From NCBI GenBank assembly GCA_947492235.1, contig CANLLZ010000001.1, positions 682,001 to 746,000 of the forward strand: a stretch of DNA of 64,000 nt, in the 5' to 3' direction. This document shows, one piece after another, positions 33,200-42,015 of this stretch. A model generated the notes under the pieces. The model did not search any database and was not told the origin of the DNA. It saw only the letters and a program-made list of their open reading frames with translations. The number at the start of each line of letters is the position of its first letter. Positions within the stretch are counted from its first letter, which is position 1. A program made the position numbers and the translations under genes. This DNA is from an uncultured Altererythrobacter sp. GTDB taxonomy: Bacteria; Pseudomonadota; Alphaproteobacteria; Sphingomonadales; Sphingomonadaceae.

Positions 33200-33835
33200 C
33201 TACAAGGCTCGGCCAAACCAGATAACCCGGCCCACCACGTGAACTTCCGACCGATCCATGTCGTGCCAGGTAGGGTAAGCCGGATTGTCGCTGGCAATGG
33301 TGATCTGCCTACCATTTGGCTTGATAGCGATCCGCTTCACGACGAGGGTATCATCAGAACGAAGGACGTAGATCCCGTCTCGCAGTCGCGAGCCGTGATC
33401 TGAAGCATCGACCAGAACCTCGTCACCATCACTGAGAGTGGGCTCCATCGAGTCACCCTTGACGCCGACGATCGACAGGCTGGCGCTCTTGGCCGAAGTC
33501 AGGTGCCGCAGCCACCGCTCATCGAACCCGAACCGGGTGTGTGCAGTCTCACTAGCAGCTACCGCGCCAAAGCCGGCGGATGCCTCCACATCGAGTACGG
33601 GGATCTCGACCATGCCATCGGTGACCGGATTAGCCGGACCACCGAGCACTTGCTCGTCGACACCGAAGAAGCAGGCAAGCGTCTTTCGATCCTCGTCATC
33701 GAGCTTTCTTGGAGAGCCGCGCCTGATGAACTGTTGTACATAAGCGGGATTGCGGCCGAGCAGCCGCGATATCGAGGCGTAGCCATATCCGCCCTTGAGA
33801 ATCAGCCGGTCGAGCTCTTCCCTGACATGTTCCAT
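33200..33835 (-). CDS. LexA-like S24 peptidase repressor
   Basis: A 211-residue protein. The N-terminus (SISRLLGRNPAYVQQFIRRG) is a helix-turn-helix DNA-binding segment. The C-terminus is an S24 peptidase domain with Ser129 (GVKGDSMEP) and Lys167 (TLVVKRIAI) as the catalytic dyad, and an Ala87-Gly88 pair in EASAGFG as a possible autocleavage site. Such repressors self-cleave on RecA activation, and on mobile elements they tie excision or transfer to the SOS response. Host-type stress regulators of this shape also exist. A TAGGAA/TTCCTA repeat upstream may be its operator. Confidence 0.87.
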   Translation of the reverse strand: MEHVREELDRLILKGGYGYASISRLLGRNPAYVQQFIRRGSPRKLDDEDRKTLACFFGVDEQVLGGPANPVTDGMVEIPVLDVEASAGFGAVAASETAHTRFGFDERWLRHLTSAKSASLSIVGVKGDSMEPTLSDGDEVLVDASDHGSRLRDGIYVLRSDDTLVVKRIAIKPNGRQITIASDNPAYPTWHDMDRSEVHVVGRVIWFGRAL

Positions 33836-33860
33836 CTGTCTGTCCTTCGAATCTCAATCG

Positions 33861-33874
33861 TAGGAATTTTCCTA
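33861..33874. promoter_or_regulatory. Inverted repeat TAGGAA-TT-TTCCTA, possible S24 operator
   Basis: A 6-bp inverted repeat with a 2-bp centre lies 26 bp before the S24 repressor start and 72 bp before the divergent gene at 33946, placed for control of both. The right arm resembles the TTTCCTA core of the transfer-gene elements, which may be chance. Confidence 0.5.
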
Positions 33875-33945
33875 GACTCGCGGATATGATCTTACTAAGA
33901 ACATAACAGGAACACAAGGGATTTGCGAGTCGGAGCGAAAGGGTC

Positions 33946-34254
33946 ATGACCTTGCTGGAACGGATCGAAAAGCATCTGAAAGATCATCATATTTCGGCTA
34001 CACGCTTCGGCAGGCGCGCAGTCGGTGATCCTCGATTCGTACTCGACCTCCGGCAAGGACGAAGGCCGCGTCGACGAACGCTAGAGCGGCTGGAAGCCTA
34101 TCTGCAGTCAGTCGAGGCTGGAGATCCCAACAGTTCCATCAGGAATGGGACTTGCGCGCGGCAAGTTGCTCATAGCGACGGACCACAACCTGCCAGAGTC
34201 TTGCCCCGTTCTGCTCGCCGTCCTCGCATAGCTGATCGATCTTCGACGCAATAA
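33946..34254 (+). CDS. Small basic protein (102 aa), possible DNA-binding
   Basis: The N-terminal 60 residues (MTLLERIEKHLKDHHISATR, then GDPRFVLDLRQGRRPRRRTLERLEAYL) are helical and basic and match a pattern seen in small alphaproteobacterial proteins next to S24 repressors, probably a helix-turn-helix. The last 40 residues (rich in Ser, Arg and Pro) look less coding-like, so the gene may be frameshifted or its true end earlier. It is divergent from the S24 repressor. Function unknown. Confidence 0.55.
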   Translation: MTLLERIEKHLKDHHISATRFGRRAVGDPRFVLDLRQGRRPRRRTLERLEAYLQSVEAGDPNSSIRNGTCARQVAHSDGPQPARVLPRSARRPRIADRSSTQ

Positions 34255-34379
34255 ATTTTCGAGTCTGCAGGCCAAGATAGCGTTCTCGCTTTCGTGATGC
34301 TTCTTGTCTATTTTATCAGCGATCTGTTGGGACGATTTAGAGGTGAGAGCGCCGATTTACCACTGAAGGAGAATGAGCG

Positions 34380-34589
34380 ATGAGCGATCCAGACAACAAT
34401 CCCACTGGTGGCAAGCAGGACTGGGAAGGTCTTCGTGAAGTCGACCGGGCCATCGCCGAGAACCGTCTCACTTCCTACACCTGGAAAAAGACTTGGGCTG
34501 ACCCTTGGGGACGGCTCAAGTTGATTGCGATTTTTGCTGCATTGGCAGCTTTTGTCGTGTTCGTAATTGTGCACGACGTCATCCTTTAG
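34380..34589 (+). CDS. Small membrane protein (69 aa)
   Basis: AAGGAG (34366-34371) is 8 nt before ATG 34380. Residues 1-45 are polar and 46-65 form one membrane helix (LIAIFAALAAFVVFVIVHDV). It converges on the end of traG with only 4 nt between the stops. No family is recognised. It could act with the transfer machinery or be cargo. Confidence 0.65.
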   Translation: MSDPDNNPTGGKQDWEGLREVDRAIAENRLTSYTWKKTWADPWGRLKLIAIFAALAAFVVFVIVHDVIL

Positions 34590-34593
34590 CAGC

Positions 34594-37296
34594 CTACCAT
34601 TCCTTAACATCGTCTGCCGCTTCGGCCGAGGCTCCCTTCGCATCGCGGGTCTTGCCATCGAGGTAGCCTTTCACGGTCCCGATCCGTCGATCTCCCTGTT
34701 GCTGCACCCGATCGACATCACGGGCGATGTCTTCACGTTCGCTGGACGGGGCGCTCAGGCTTCCCGGCACACCGTCAAGCCGCACTGATCCCCGGACGCT
34801 CTCGGCGCTGCTCGCCGAGGGCCGAGCGATGGACGCAGAGGCCGGCAAGACCAGGTCGCCCGAGATCTCGGCATTGAGCTGGTCCGCATAGCCTTCGACG
34901 AACCGCGCCTGAAGCTGCTGGCCCCGCACGCTCATCTGGAAGTCGATGTCGTCAAAGCGCACCGGACCGTAGTAATCCCGGTTAGCCTCGATCTCCGCCA
35001 TGCCCCATTCGCGATAGGCCTGGCTGAGGTTGAGAGTGCCTGCGGCATTGGCACTCTCGTACCAACTCGCCTGGTTCTCGAGGCGGCTGGCGATCTCCTC
35101 GGCTCGGCGCGCTTCGCGGGTATAGCTCTGCGCTTCGGTGATCGACGTGGTAATCCCGGCCGAGCTGCTTGACACCAGCGCCTCCGAACTCGAACTCGTT
35201 TCGCGCAGGAAGCCTTCGCGCGTGCTCGACCAGCTGCGACTGTCCGAGATCTGGCTCAGCGCGCCCATGATGCGCGAGCGATCCTCGGAGGCGATCCCGA
35301 TATCACTGTCGGTCCAACTCTGGTTGCGTCCTCCCTTAACACCTATGCTCGCCGAGCCAGCGCCTTTTTCTCCCTTCAGTCCTAGAGCGCCATCCCCGTT
35401 CAAGAACCAAGATACGGTGATGTCATCGGCCGCGCGGCGCGACAGCCCGAATTGCTGCTGAAGTGTCTTCGAGGCGTTGTCGACCTCGCTGAAGGCGCTG
35501 CCGATGCTGTCGCTCGTTGACGTGCCACTGACGCTCTCGTTCGAGCGCGAGCGGGTGTACGCATCGCGTAGCTCGCTGAAGCGGGTGACAGCCGAACTCG
35601 TCGACTGCTGGGCAAGGTTCGAGAAGGTCTCGCTCTGGCCGCGGCTCTGGCTCGCCATGGTCGCAAGCCGGCTCGAGAAGTCCTGCCCGAGTGTCGGGGT
35701 GAACGGATAGCTCGAGGTCGGCACGGTGGCGAATTCGGCTTGAGGGAAGCCGGTGGTCTGGGTGCCGTTTTCGCTTGTGGCTCGCGTCTGCGCGGCGCCG
35801 TAGCCAATGTTGGGAGCGAGGCTGGCTTGCGCAAACTGCCGCGAAAACACGTTCGAGTTCTCAAGGCTGGTATTCCCGAGCGAAACATTGCCGGTGCTCG
35901 CTTCGCGCGCCGCCTCTTCTGCCGCGTTCTGGCTCGGATTGAGGTAGCTCGTTGCCTGGCCCGATATTGCGAGCGCGCCCCTGGCGACGCCGCCTGCAAG
36001 GAACGGTATCGATGCGACGAGGTAGCCGGCCAGGATCCCGATATCGTTGTTGACGTCGGTCATGCCGGAGAAGGTCGCGAGGCTGAGCCCGCTTGCGCCG
36101 CCCGCTGCCGCCACATCGCTCGCGCCCTTGAGCATCAGGATCATGTGCAGGATGACGAACAGCGGCCCCCAAGCTGCCAGATAGAAGAAGCCCGTGACGT
36201 ATCCTTTGAGCGCGATCGGTCCGGTCTTGGGCATCAGGAACAGTGGGAAGAGCACCGGAAAAAGCGCGTAGAATACGACCGTCAGGACGACATTGAGGAT
36301 CGGGACCCACTTCATCGCGTTATGCGCGATCGAAGAATAGGTCCGTTCGGTCTGGATATCGGCGCGGGTCAGCGCGAACACATCGACGCTCGATGCGCCG
36401 CTAGCTCCGGCAAATCCATGCATCGCCTGGTTCATGGCGTTGATGGTCAGAACTTGGCGGAAGATGCTGCTTGCATCCTTCGAGACGCCGGTGAGGTATT
36501 GATAGGCAATCGGCAGGTCGGCGATGAGCTTGGCCTTCGCGAGCGCTTCGGTCTGCCGGGGGTAGAGCTGGCGCCCGGCGACCTGTGTCATCTCATCGAT
36601 AAGCCCGGCCCACTGGTTGGAGAGCGCAGTGTATGCTTCGCGGCAGGTGATGATCGTGGCCGTGACGCTATCGTCCGCCTGCCGGGTGAGGAAGCGCTGC
36701 GCACGCGCGGCACTGCCGGGCGCAATGGTCGCCCAGATATCGTTGCTCTCCGACAATTCCTTCATCGAGTAGCGACCGAGCAGCAGGTCGTAGAATACGC
36801 ATTGACGGACATGTTCGTCGAAATTGGCGGCAAATTCGGGGTCGGCAATGCGCAGGGACCGCGTCGCTTCGAGCAGGCGCGCGCCGTAAATCATGCCGTT
36901 CTTCGAATAGTTGAGATCGTCGGGAAGGCCGAAGACGAGCTCGGCGGAACGGGTTAGGTAGTCGCCCGCTTGGCTGGTAAAGCTTGCCATGAGCGCTAGG
37001 CCCAGCGGGACATTGGCGACCGTGGCCGGTGCAAGGCTCGGATTGACGCGGTCGGTGACCTGCACATCCATGCGCGGAACCATCAGGCACATGTAGATGA
37101 GAGTCGCGCCGAGGAACCAGTTGAGCCAGGCGCGCCAGTCCTGGTTGAACGCGACGACAATGACCGCAAGCGCCATGCCCAAGACCAGCGCCACCTGGAT
37201 CAGGCTCTTGTAGCCACCGGCCCCGGTCCACGCGGCGACGGCGTTCAAGACATTGACGATGTACTCACCGCCGCCGGTTGTGAAGATTTCGACCAT
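34594..37296 (-). CDS. traG: TraG, mating-pair stabilisation and entry exclusion
   Basis: A 900-residue inner-membrane protein, the last gene of the tra operon. The N-terminal third is the TraG_N domain with several membrane spans (VALVLGMALAVIVVAF near 40, VPILNVVLTVVFYALFPVLF near 340, a pair near 380-440). The C-terminal half is a long hydrophilic periplasmic region rich in Ser, Gln and Gly. F TraG helps assemble the pilus, stabilises mating pairs and, through its C-terminal part, governs entry exclusion. No TraS-like exclusion gene is obvious next to it. Confidence 0.9.
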   Translation of the reverse strand: MVEIFTTGGGEYIVNVLNAVAAWTGAGGYKSLIQVALVLGMALAVIVVAFNQDWRAWLNWFLGATLIYMCLMVPRMDVQVTDRVNPSLAPATVANVPLGLALMASFTSQAGDYLTRSAELVFGLPDDLNYSKNGMIYGARLLEATRSLRIADPEFAANFDEHVRQCVFYDLLLGRYSMKELSESNDIWATIAPGSAARAQRFLTRQADDSVTATIITCREAYTALSNQWAGLIDEMTQVAGRQLYPRQTEALAKAKLIADLPIAYQYLTGVSKDASSIFRQVLTINAMNQAMHGFAGASGASSVDVFALTRADIQTERTYSSIAHNAMKWVPILNVVLTVVFYALFPVLFPLFLMPKTGPIALKGYVTGFFYLAAWGPLFVILHMILMLKGASDVAAAGGASGLSLATFSGMTDVNNDIGILAGYLVASIPFLAGGVARGALAISGQATSYLNPSQNAAEEAAREASTGNVSLGNTSLENSNVFSRQFAQASLAPNIGYGAAQTRATSENGTQTTGFPQAEFATVPTSSYPFTPTLGQDFSSRLATMASQSRGQSETFSNLAQQSTSSAVTRFSELRDAYTRSRSNESVSGTSTSDSIGSAFSEVDNASKTLQQQFGLSRRAADDITVSWFLNGDGALGLKGEKGAGSASIGVKGGRNQSWTDSDIGIASEDRSRIMGALSQISDSRSWSSTREGFLRETSSSSEALVSSSSAGITTSITEAQSYTREARRAEEIASRLENQASWYESANAAGTLNLSQAYREWGMAEIEANRDYYGPVRFDDIDFQMSVRGQQLQARFVEGYADQLNAEISGDLVLPASASIARPSASSAESVRGSVRLDGVPGSLSAPSSEREDIARDVDRVQQQGDRRIGTVKGYLDGKTRDAKGASAEAADDVKEW

Positions 37297-37306
37297 GGCG
37301 CTCGAC

Positions 37307-38743
37307 TCAGGGAATAATCGAGCGCGACTGGAGGCCGCGTGACCAGTCGAGCGCTGCGGACATCGAGGGCGACATCGAAGCGGCGAGCGCGTTCTCGATC
37401 ATCGCGGTCTTCTCGATGATCTGCATGATCGCCGAGACCTTGGCCTGTCCAGTAGCCTGCCTCTGGACCAGGCCAGAGCGCACTTCGGCGACCTGGCCGC
37501 GCCAGATCGCAAGCTTGGCTTCATCGGCGGCGATGAAGCTCGCCATCGAGCGACCGGCTTCCGAGACGATCCGGTCGAGGATGGCATAGAGCAGATCGAT
37601 GCTGGCGATCTCGGCGAGCGTTTCGCGGTCGTCGGTCGGCATGCCGCGTCCATAGGCGGCCTGGACGGTAAGGATCTTGTACAAGGGGACAGCGGCGACC
37701 TGCAGCAGTTCCTTTTCGGCATTGCCGATCGCGGTGTCGGCCCGGATCGCATCGACCATGTTCCCGATGAGGAGCGCGACCCGCGGGCGGATGGCCTTTG
37801 CATTCGATAGGCTCATCTGCTCGAAGGTGGGATTGAGGCAGAGATCGGTCTCGTCGCAGCGGAAAACGCGCACGGTCTGGCCCTGCGTCCCGTCTAGGAG
37901 CGCGCTTACGAGCGTCGAGGACGCGTCGCCCGCGAACGGCACGAACTTGCCGGGTTCATCATCCTTGGGCGGCACGTAGATGACCGTGCCAATCAGCGTC
38001 ATGGCGTATTCGGCTAGTTCGCGGTCAAAGGTACCACCCGGATTGAAGAAGGCGCTCTTTTTCAGGACGTGCCAGGTGTAGTTGCGCGGCACGCCGGGAT
38101 TGACGTCGGCATAGTCGGTACCGGCGCCCTCGTTGGTCGACGCGCGCTGGCCGCGCGTGCCGCAGCCGTGCTTGGCGGCCGCATAATCGGTAAAGATCCC
38201 TTCGGAGTTCCCGATCGCTTCGCAGATCGCCTTGTCGGCGAGATCGCCCTTGGGCCACAGTCCGCCGACCAGTCCCTGCGCCATCTCGCAGGAGTTGATC
38301 GAGAGATTGTTCATGAGCTGAGCCTTCTGGCTAAACTCCTGCATGATCTTGTTGCACTCTGGGCACACGGTATCGATCGCCAGGCTGAACGCGAAGCCGA
38401 CCGCGTTGTTGGCAACGGCCTTCAGGAGCGCGACCATCTCGCTCGCGTTGATGAACGAAAAGGAGCCGGCAAAGATATCGATGCCGCCGCAGCCCGCCCT
38501 TGCGCGCGGCAGCTGGAGATTGGCGATGTTGGTCGTCTTCTGAGGGAAGCGCGTCCAGACATTGCCGAGGCTGTAATAGCCTGCCGACTGGCCTTCGAAG
38601 GCGGTCGGGCCGGTGACATTCGCCGCCGCCCCCATGTCGTCCATGAAGCGGTCCATGCTGTCGCCAACATTCGCGGCGACCGGTGAGGCAACCATGCTGG
38701 CGGCGGCAAGGGTCAATGCCGCATTGCGGATGCTAGTAATCAT
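37307..38743 (-). CDS. traH: TraH, pilus assembly
   Basis: A 478-residue periplasmic protein with a signal peptide (1-24, ending VAAN). It matches TraH: GGIDIFAGSFSFINASEMV near residue 90, the Cys pair in DTVCPECNKIMQEF and the NSCEMAQGLVGGLWP segment, followed by a helical C-terminus. TraH belongs to the F-type mating-pair set and is needed for pilus extension. It is 10 nt upstream of traG and overlaps traF by 11 nt. Confidence 0.92.
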   Translation of the reverse strand: MITSIRNAALTLAAASMVASPVAANVGDSMDRFMDDMGAAANVTGPTAFEGQSAGYYSLGNVWTRFPQKTTNIANLQLPRARAGCGGIDIFAGSFSFINASEMVALLKAVANNAVGFAFSLAIDTVCPECNKIMQEFSQKAQLMNNLSINSCEMAQGLVGGLWPKGDLADKAICEAIGNSEGIFTDYAAAKHGCGTRGQRASTNEGAGTDYADVNPGVPRNYTWHVLKKSAFFNPGGTFDRELAEYAMTLIGTVIYVPPKDDEPGKFVPFAGDASSTLVSALLDGTQGQTVRVFRCDETDLCLNPTFEQMSLSNAKAIRPRVALLIGNMVDAIRADTAIGNAEKELLQVAAVPLYKILTVQAAYGRGMPTDDRETLAEIASIDLLYAILDRIVSEAGRSMASFIAADEAKLAIWRGQVAEVRSGLVQRQATGQAKVSAIMQIIEKTAMIENALAASMSPSMSAALDWSRGLQSRSIIP

Positions 38744-39545
38744 GTCCGGCTTCCTTGGAGGTGAGAAGGTAGATGCGGTACTGCAGCTCGTCGGCCGAGA
38801 GCACGCCGTAGCCGATCGGAATCGGGCGTTTGGTCACGCTGTCCCACAGCACCAGAGCGGGGGTGGCTTTGCCTTCGAGACCAAGCTTGCCGCGCTGGTT
38901 CGTCTCGACCCGATAGTCGGGAAAATGCCGGGATGGACCGCCATCGGTGGAGATCGCGCGCACGGTGATCCGCCAGCGGTCGGCGACGCCCTTCACGATC
39001 GGGCTCATCACTTCGCACGGTCCGCAGGTCGAACTGAAGAAATAGAAAAGGCCGTAGCGCTGCGAGAGCGTTGCCATGACGTGATCGCGCTCCGCGCTGC
39101 GGGCATCCTGCCACTGCTTCTTGGCGACCGCTCCGACGGGGCGTTCAAGCGTGTAGTCGAGGTCCGGGTCCTGCCAGATCGCCCGCTGCCAGACATCGGA
39201 GAACAGCGAGGCGCGGTCGAGCTGCGCGCGCTGGAAGCGGATATAGGCCGCTACATTGGCCTCGGTCGGATAGAGGATCGCGCGCGCCTTGAGTTCGCGA
39301 AGCTCGGAGGTGATCGCGTCGAGTTCTTGGCTGGCCGCGATCTGCTCGGCTTCAGGCTGTTGTGGCTCTTCAATGGGAGCGGGCTTCACGCAGTAGAACC
39401 AGTAGCCGAGCCTACGCTCTTGGCAGTAGAGCGCGTCGGCAGCGGTGGTCGATCTTGTGTCCTGCCGCTCCTGCGCCTGGGCCGAAGTGGTGGGCAGGGC
39501 AGCTATGCCGAGCGCGAGCGCCGTTAGGTGATGCAGATGGGTCAT
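38733..39545 (-). CDS. traF: TraF, thioredoxin-like pilus assembly protein
   Basis: A 270-residue periplasmic protein with a signal peptide (1-24). The C-terminal half is a thioredoxin fold with an intact CGPC motif at 174-177 (STCGPCEVM). In F TraF the redox cysteines are missing, so this copy is likely an active thiol oxidoreductase helping fold the Cys-rich TraN, TraH and TraU. It overlaps traN by 4 nt. Together with the DsbC-like protein upstream, the operon carries two disulfide enzymes. Confidence 0.9.
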   Translation of the reverse strand: MTHLHHLTALALGIAALPTTSAQAQERQDTRSTTAADALYCQERRLGYWFYCVKPAPIEEPQQPEAEQIAASQELDAITSELRELKARAILYPTEANVAAYIRFQRAQLDRASLFSDVWQRAIWQDPDLDYTLERPVGAVAKKQWQDARSAERDHVMATLSQRYGLFYFFSSTCGPCEVMSPIVKGVADRWRITVRAISTDGGPSRHFPDYRVETNQRGKLGLEGKATPALVLWDSVTKRPIPIGYGVLSADELQYRIYLLTSKEAGHDY

Positions 39546-41263
39546 TGGCCGCCCCTTGCGTAATAATCTTCGATCCTCTGCTGGATGAGGATGCTGGTCT
39601 CGAGTTCGTCGGGAAGTCGGGCCGCGTCGGTGAACTCGGCATAGACTTCGCTGAAATCCATCCGGCTGAGGTCGAGCCGGGCAAACTCGTCGAGAGTGAA
39701 CCCCTCACATTGCTCTTCTTTGGGCTTGTCCCATGGCTTGGGGAGCTGGCGACGTCCCTGTTCCTGCAGGATCCGCGAGAGCTTGGACTCAAAGCAGCAG
39801 TAGACCTTCTTCTTGGTGAGGCAGACGCCGAGGAACTTGTCCGAACAATAGGTCCCCACATAGGCGCACAGCCCCTGCGCATCGCGCTGGTGGAGTAGCA
39901 CTTCCTCGCGATCGCAGCCGAGCGCAACCAGCAGGCTGATCCCCGGAATGAGCGGGAAACCCTTGCCCTTGCAGCAGTTGAAGACGCCGAAGACCTTGGA
40001 CGAGCAGGTGTTGCGCGTGCCGCGGAACAGCGTCAGCGTGTTCGGATCGAACTGGCCGCGCGCCTCGTCCATGGCGTGCAATGCGACCGCGGCATCCTTG
40101 AACTCATCGTTGGCGGTGCGCTCGATCGTCTCGCAGCTGCCATCGATGCAATAGACATCGCCGTCGCAGACATATTGGGTGGAACTGTCAGTTCCGGGGA
40201 GGGGGCATTCGTAGATGCGCTCCCAGGTCTCGCACGGGTCTTCGTCGGTTAAGCAATCCTCGCCGATGAACCGGCAGGTGCCATGGCTTTCGATGTCGGA
40301 ACAGTCGCTCGCCGCCTCGCGCGATGTGCAGGTGTAGCTGCGCTGCCATTCCCAGCAGGGCCGCGTAACCGAGACACCGTCGATCACGCGGGTCTGCGGA
40401 TCGGCATCGGTGCAGATCTCATTGTCGAGCGTGCAATCGCCATTATCGGCAAATCCGGTGCACTGGCTCTCGTCGGAAAAGGTATCGATCGAGTTGTCCG
40501 TGGTCACCGCATAGGGCGTGTAGCGCGCATCTGGAGTGTCGCATGTGATTTCGGCGATGGGGTCGCCAGGTTCGGTGCAGTATCTATAGAACTGGTCCTG
40601 CCGCCACTGGAGGCAGGGGCCGGGCCGATACCCGGTGATCCGGCACGAGCCTCCATCGAATGCCGAGCACCAGGGATATCCATAGACTGTGCTGGTCTCA
40701 TTGCAGAGATAGTGCCATTGCTGGCGCCGGGTCACGCTGGCAACGAGCGGCACCGCGCACTGACCCACCGACTGGTCGATCCGCGTGCCGGTGTTGCAGG
40801 TCGCGGTGTAGGTCCCTGCCGATCCGGACCCGGGCGGCAGCGGCACGCAATTGCCCTGACCGCCGGAGATATCCATGCCACTGGTATAGTCGAGCGGGGT
40901 CTCGTTGATGGCGAGGCTGCGCGCGATAACGTCCTCGATCTCACTTGGATCGAAGCGCGCGCGATTGGCCACGCTGTCGCGCACCGCCCGATAGCCCTGG
41001 TGTCCGGTGGCAGCGGCTGCCGCGCTACTTTCGATCCGGTCGGGATCGTCGGCGAGCGTTTCGAGGTCACGCACGGCATTGCGATCGTAGTTGGGGAGGG
41101 TGGATGCGTCGGGCTGCGACCTGGCAGCTTCTTGCGCTTCGCCGCGCAGGCTTTCGCCGAATGCCTTGCCATCGGCCCGCGCGTCCTGCTGCTGCGCGGA
41201 AAGGGGCGCGGCTATGGCAAGAAGGGCGAGCAGTCCTATGCGAAGCGATTGTGTGAGCCTCAT
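39542..41263 (-). CDS. traN: TraN, mating-pair stabilisation protein
   Basis: A 573-residue secreted protein (signal peptide about 1-25) with dozens of cysteines, as expected for TraN, the outer-membrane protein that grips a receptor on the recipient. The central part has repeated CxxW/CxxC modules (ICTDADPQTRVIDGVSVTRP, CETWERIYECPLPG). The C-terminal motif region (FNCCKGKGFPLIPG, then KKKVYCCFESKLSRILQEQG) is the conserved TraN tail. Variation in the middle normally sets receptor specificity. It is coupled to trbC by a TGA/ATG overlap. Confidence 0.92.
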   Translation of the reverse strand: MRLTQSLRIGLLALLAIAAPLSAQQQDARADGKAFGESLRGEAQEAARSQPDASTLPNYDRNAVRDLETLADDPDRIESSAAAAATGHQGYRAVRDSVANRARFDPSEIEDVIARSLAINETPLDYTSGMDISGGQGNCVPLPPGSGSAGTYTATCNTGTRIDQSVGQCAVPLVASVTRRQQWHYLCNETSTVYGYPWCSAFDGGSCRITGYRPGPCLQWRQDQFYRYCTEPGDPIAEITCDTPDARYTPYAVTTDNSIDTFSDESQCTGFADNGDCTLDNEICTDADPQTRVIDGVSVTRPCWEWQRSYTCTSREAASDCSDIESHGTCRFIGEDCLTDEDPCETWERIYECPLPGTDSSTQYVCDGDVYCIDGSCETIERTANDEFKDAAVALHAMDEARGQFDPNTLTLFRGTRNTCSSKVFGVFNCCKGKGFPLIPGISLLVALGCDREEVLLHQRDAQGLCAYVGTYCSDKFLGVCLTKKKVYCCFESKLSRILQEQGRRQLPKPWDKPKEEQCEGFTLDEFARLDLSRMDFSEVYAEFTDAARLPDELETSILIQQRIEDYYARGGQ

Positions 41264-42015
41264 GGCCGTTCTCCTTCGAGGCGACGAAGGTGGAGGCGAG
41301 CGAGTTGTGCTCCCGGACCGCCTCCCGAAGCAAAGGTGTCGAGCACTTCGGCCACGCTGATATTGCCCGCAAGGCGGTCGTGCGGCGGCAGGACGTCATT
41401 GCAGTCGAACCCGTCGCACGGGGCAAAATCGCTCGCGATCATCACGAAGCTCGGGGCAACCTTGATATCGAAGGCGCGGAACAGGCGCGGGTCGATCCCG
41501 AGCGCGTCGGCATCATCGCTATCGCTCCAGATAGCGGCGATGCGCTTCTTGAAGCGCGCGCTGTCGCCTTGGGGGAATCCGCGCAGCACGGTGACGCCGC
41601 CGGCCCTCGAGACATCGCGAACCAGCGCCTTCAATGAGGGCTCGGGCATTGCTAATGAGGCAAAAGCGATGAACCGGGGCGTGTCGCCCATCGCTGCGAC
41701 TTCCGCATCGGCCTGGGCGCGGATCATGCCATCGATATCGAGCGGCCCGGCATTCGCGGTCGCCTGCGCAGTCTCGGCATAGGCTGCGCGATTGTCGAAA
41801 GCCGTTTGCTGAGCGGCGCGCGCGTCGTCTGCGAGGGCATTCGCTTTTGTCCTGACCGATGTGGCGAGAGCCTCGGCGTCGGCGGCATGTTCGGCCGCGC
41901 GCGCGCGGATCTCAGCCAGGTCAAGGTCGGGCCCGGCATCCTGCGCAGAAGCTGCGGCAAATCCGGCAGCGATCACGAGGCTCAGCCCAACGAGTAGGGG
42001 GAAGGCGTTTCTCAT
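41260..42015 (-). CDS. trbC: TrbC (F-type), periplasmic pilus assembly protein
   Basis: A 251-residue protein. ATG 42015 (MRNAFPLLVG) overlaps the traU stop (ATGA) and begins a signal peptide (to about residue 24), whereas the long upstream extension of the frame is a shadow of traU. The C-terminal half is the TrbC_Ftype domain (RFIAFASLAMPEPSLKALVR, GGVTVLRGFPQGD, FDIKVAPSFVM), a thioredoxin-like fold. A helical Ala-rich spacer covers 30-90. Confidence 0.9.
   Translation of the reverse strand: MRNAFPLLVGLSLVIAAGFAAASAQDAGPDLDLAEIRARAAEHAADAEALATSVRTKANALADDARAAQQTAFDNRAAYAETAQATANAGPLDIDGMIRAQADAEVAAMGDTPRFIAFASLAMPEPSLKALVRDVSRAGGVTVLRGFPQGDSARFKKRIAAIWSDSDDADALGIDPRLFRAFDIKVAPSFVMIASDFAPCDGFDCNDVLPPHDRLAGNISVAEVLDTFASGGGPGAQLARLHLRRLEGERP

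Noticed and set aside
40283-41782. 499-codon plus-strand ORF opposite traN and trbC
   Set aside because: Antisense shadow of two well-supported tra genes, with low-complexity Arg/Ala-rich content and no ribosome binding site.
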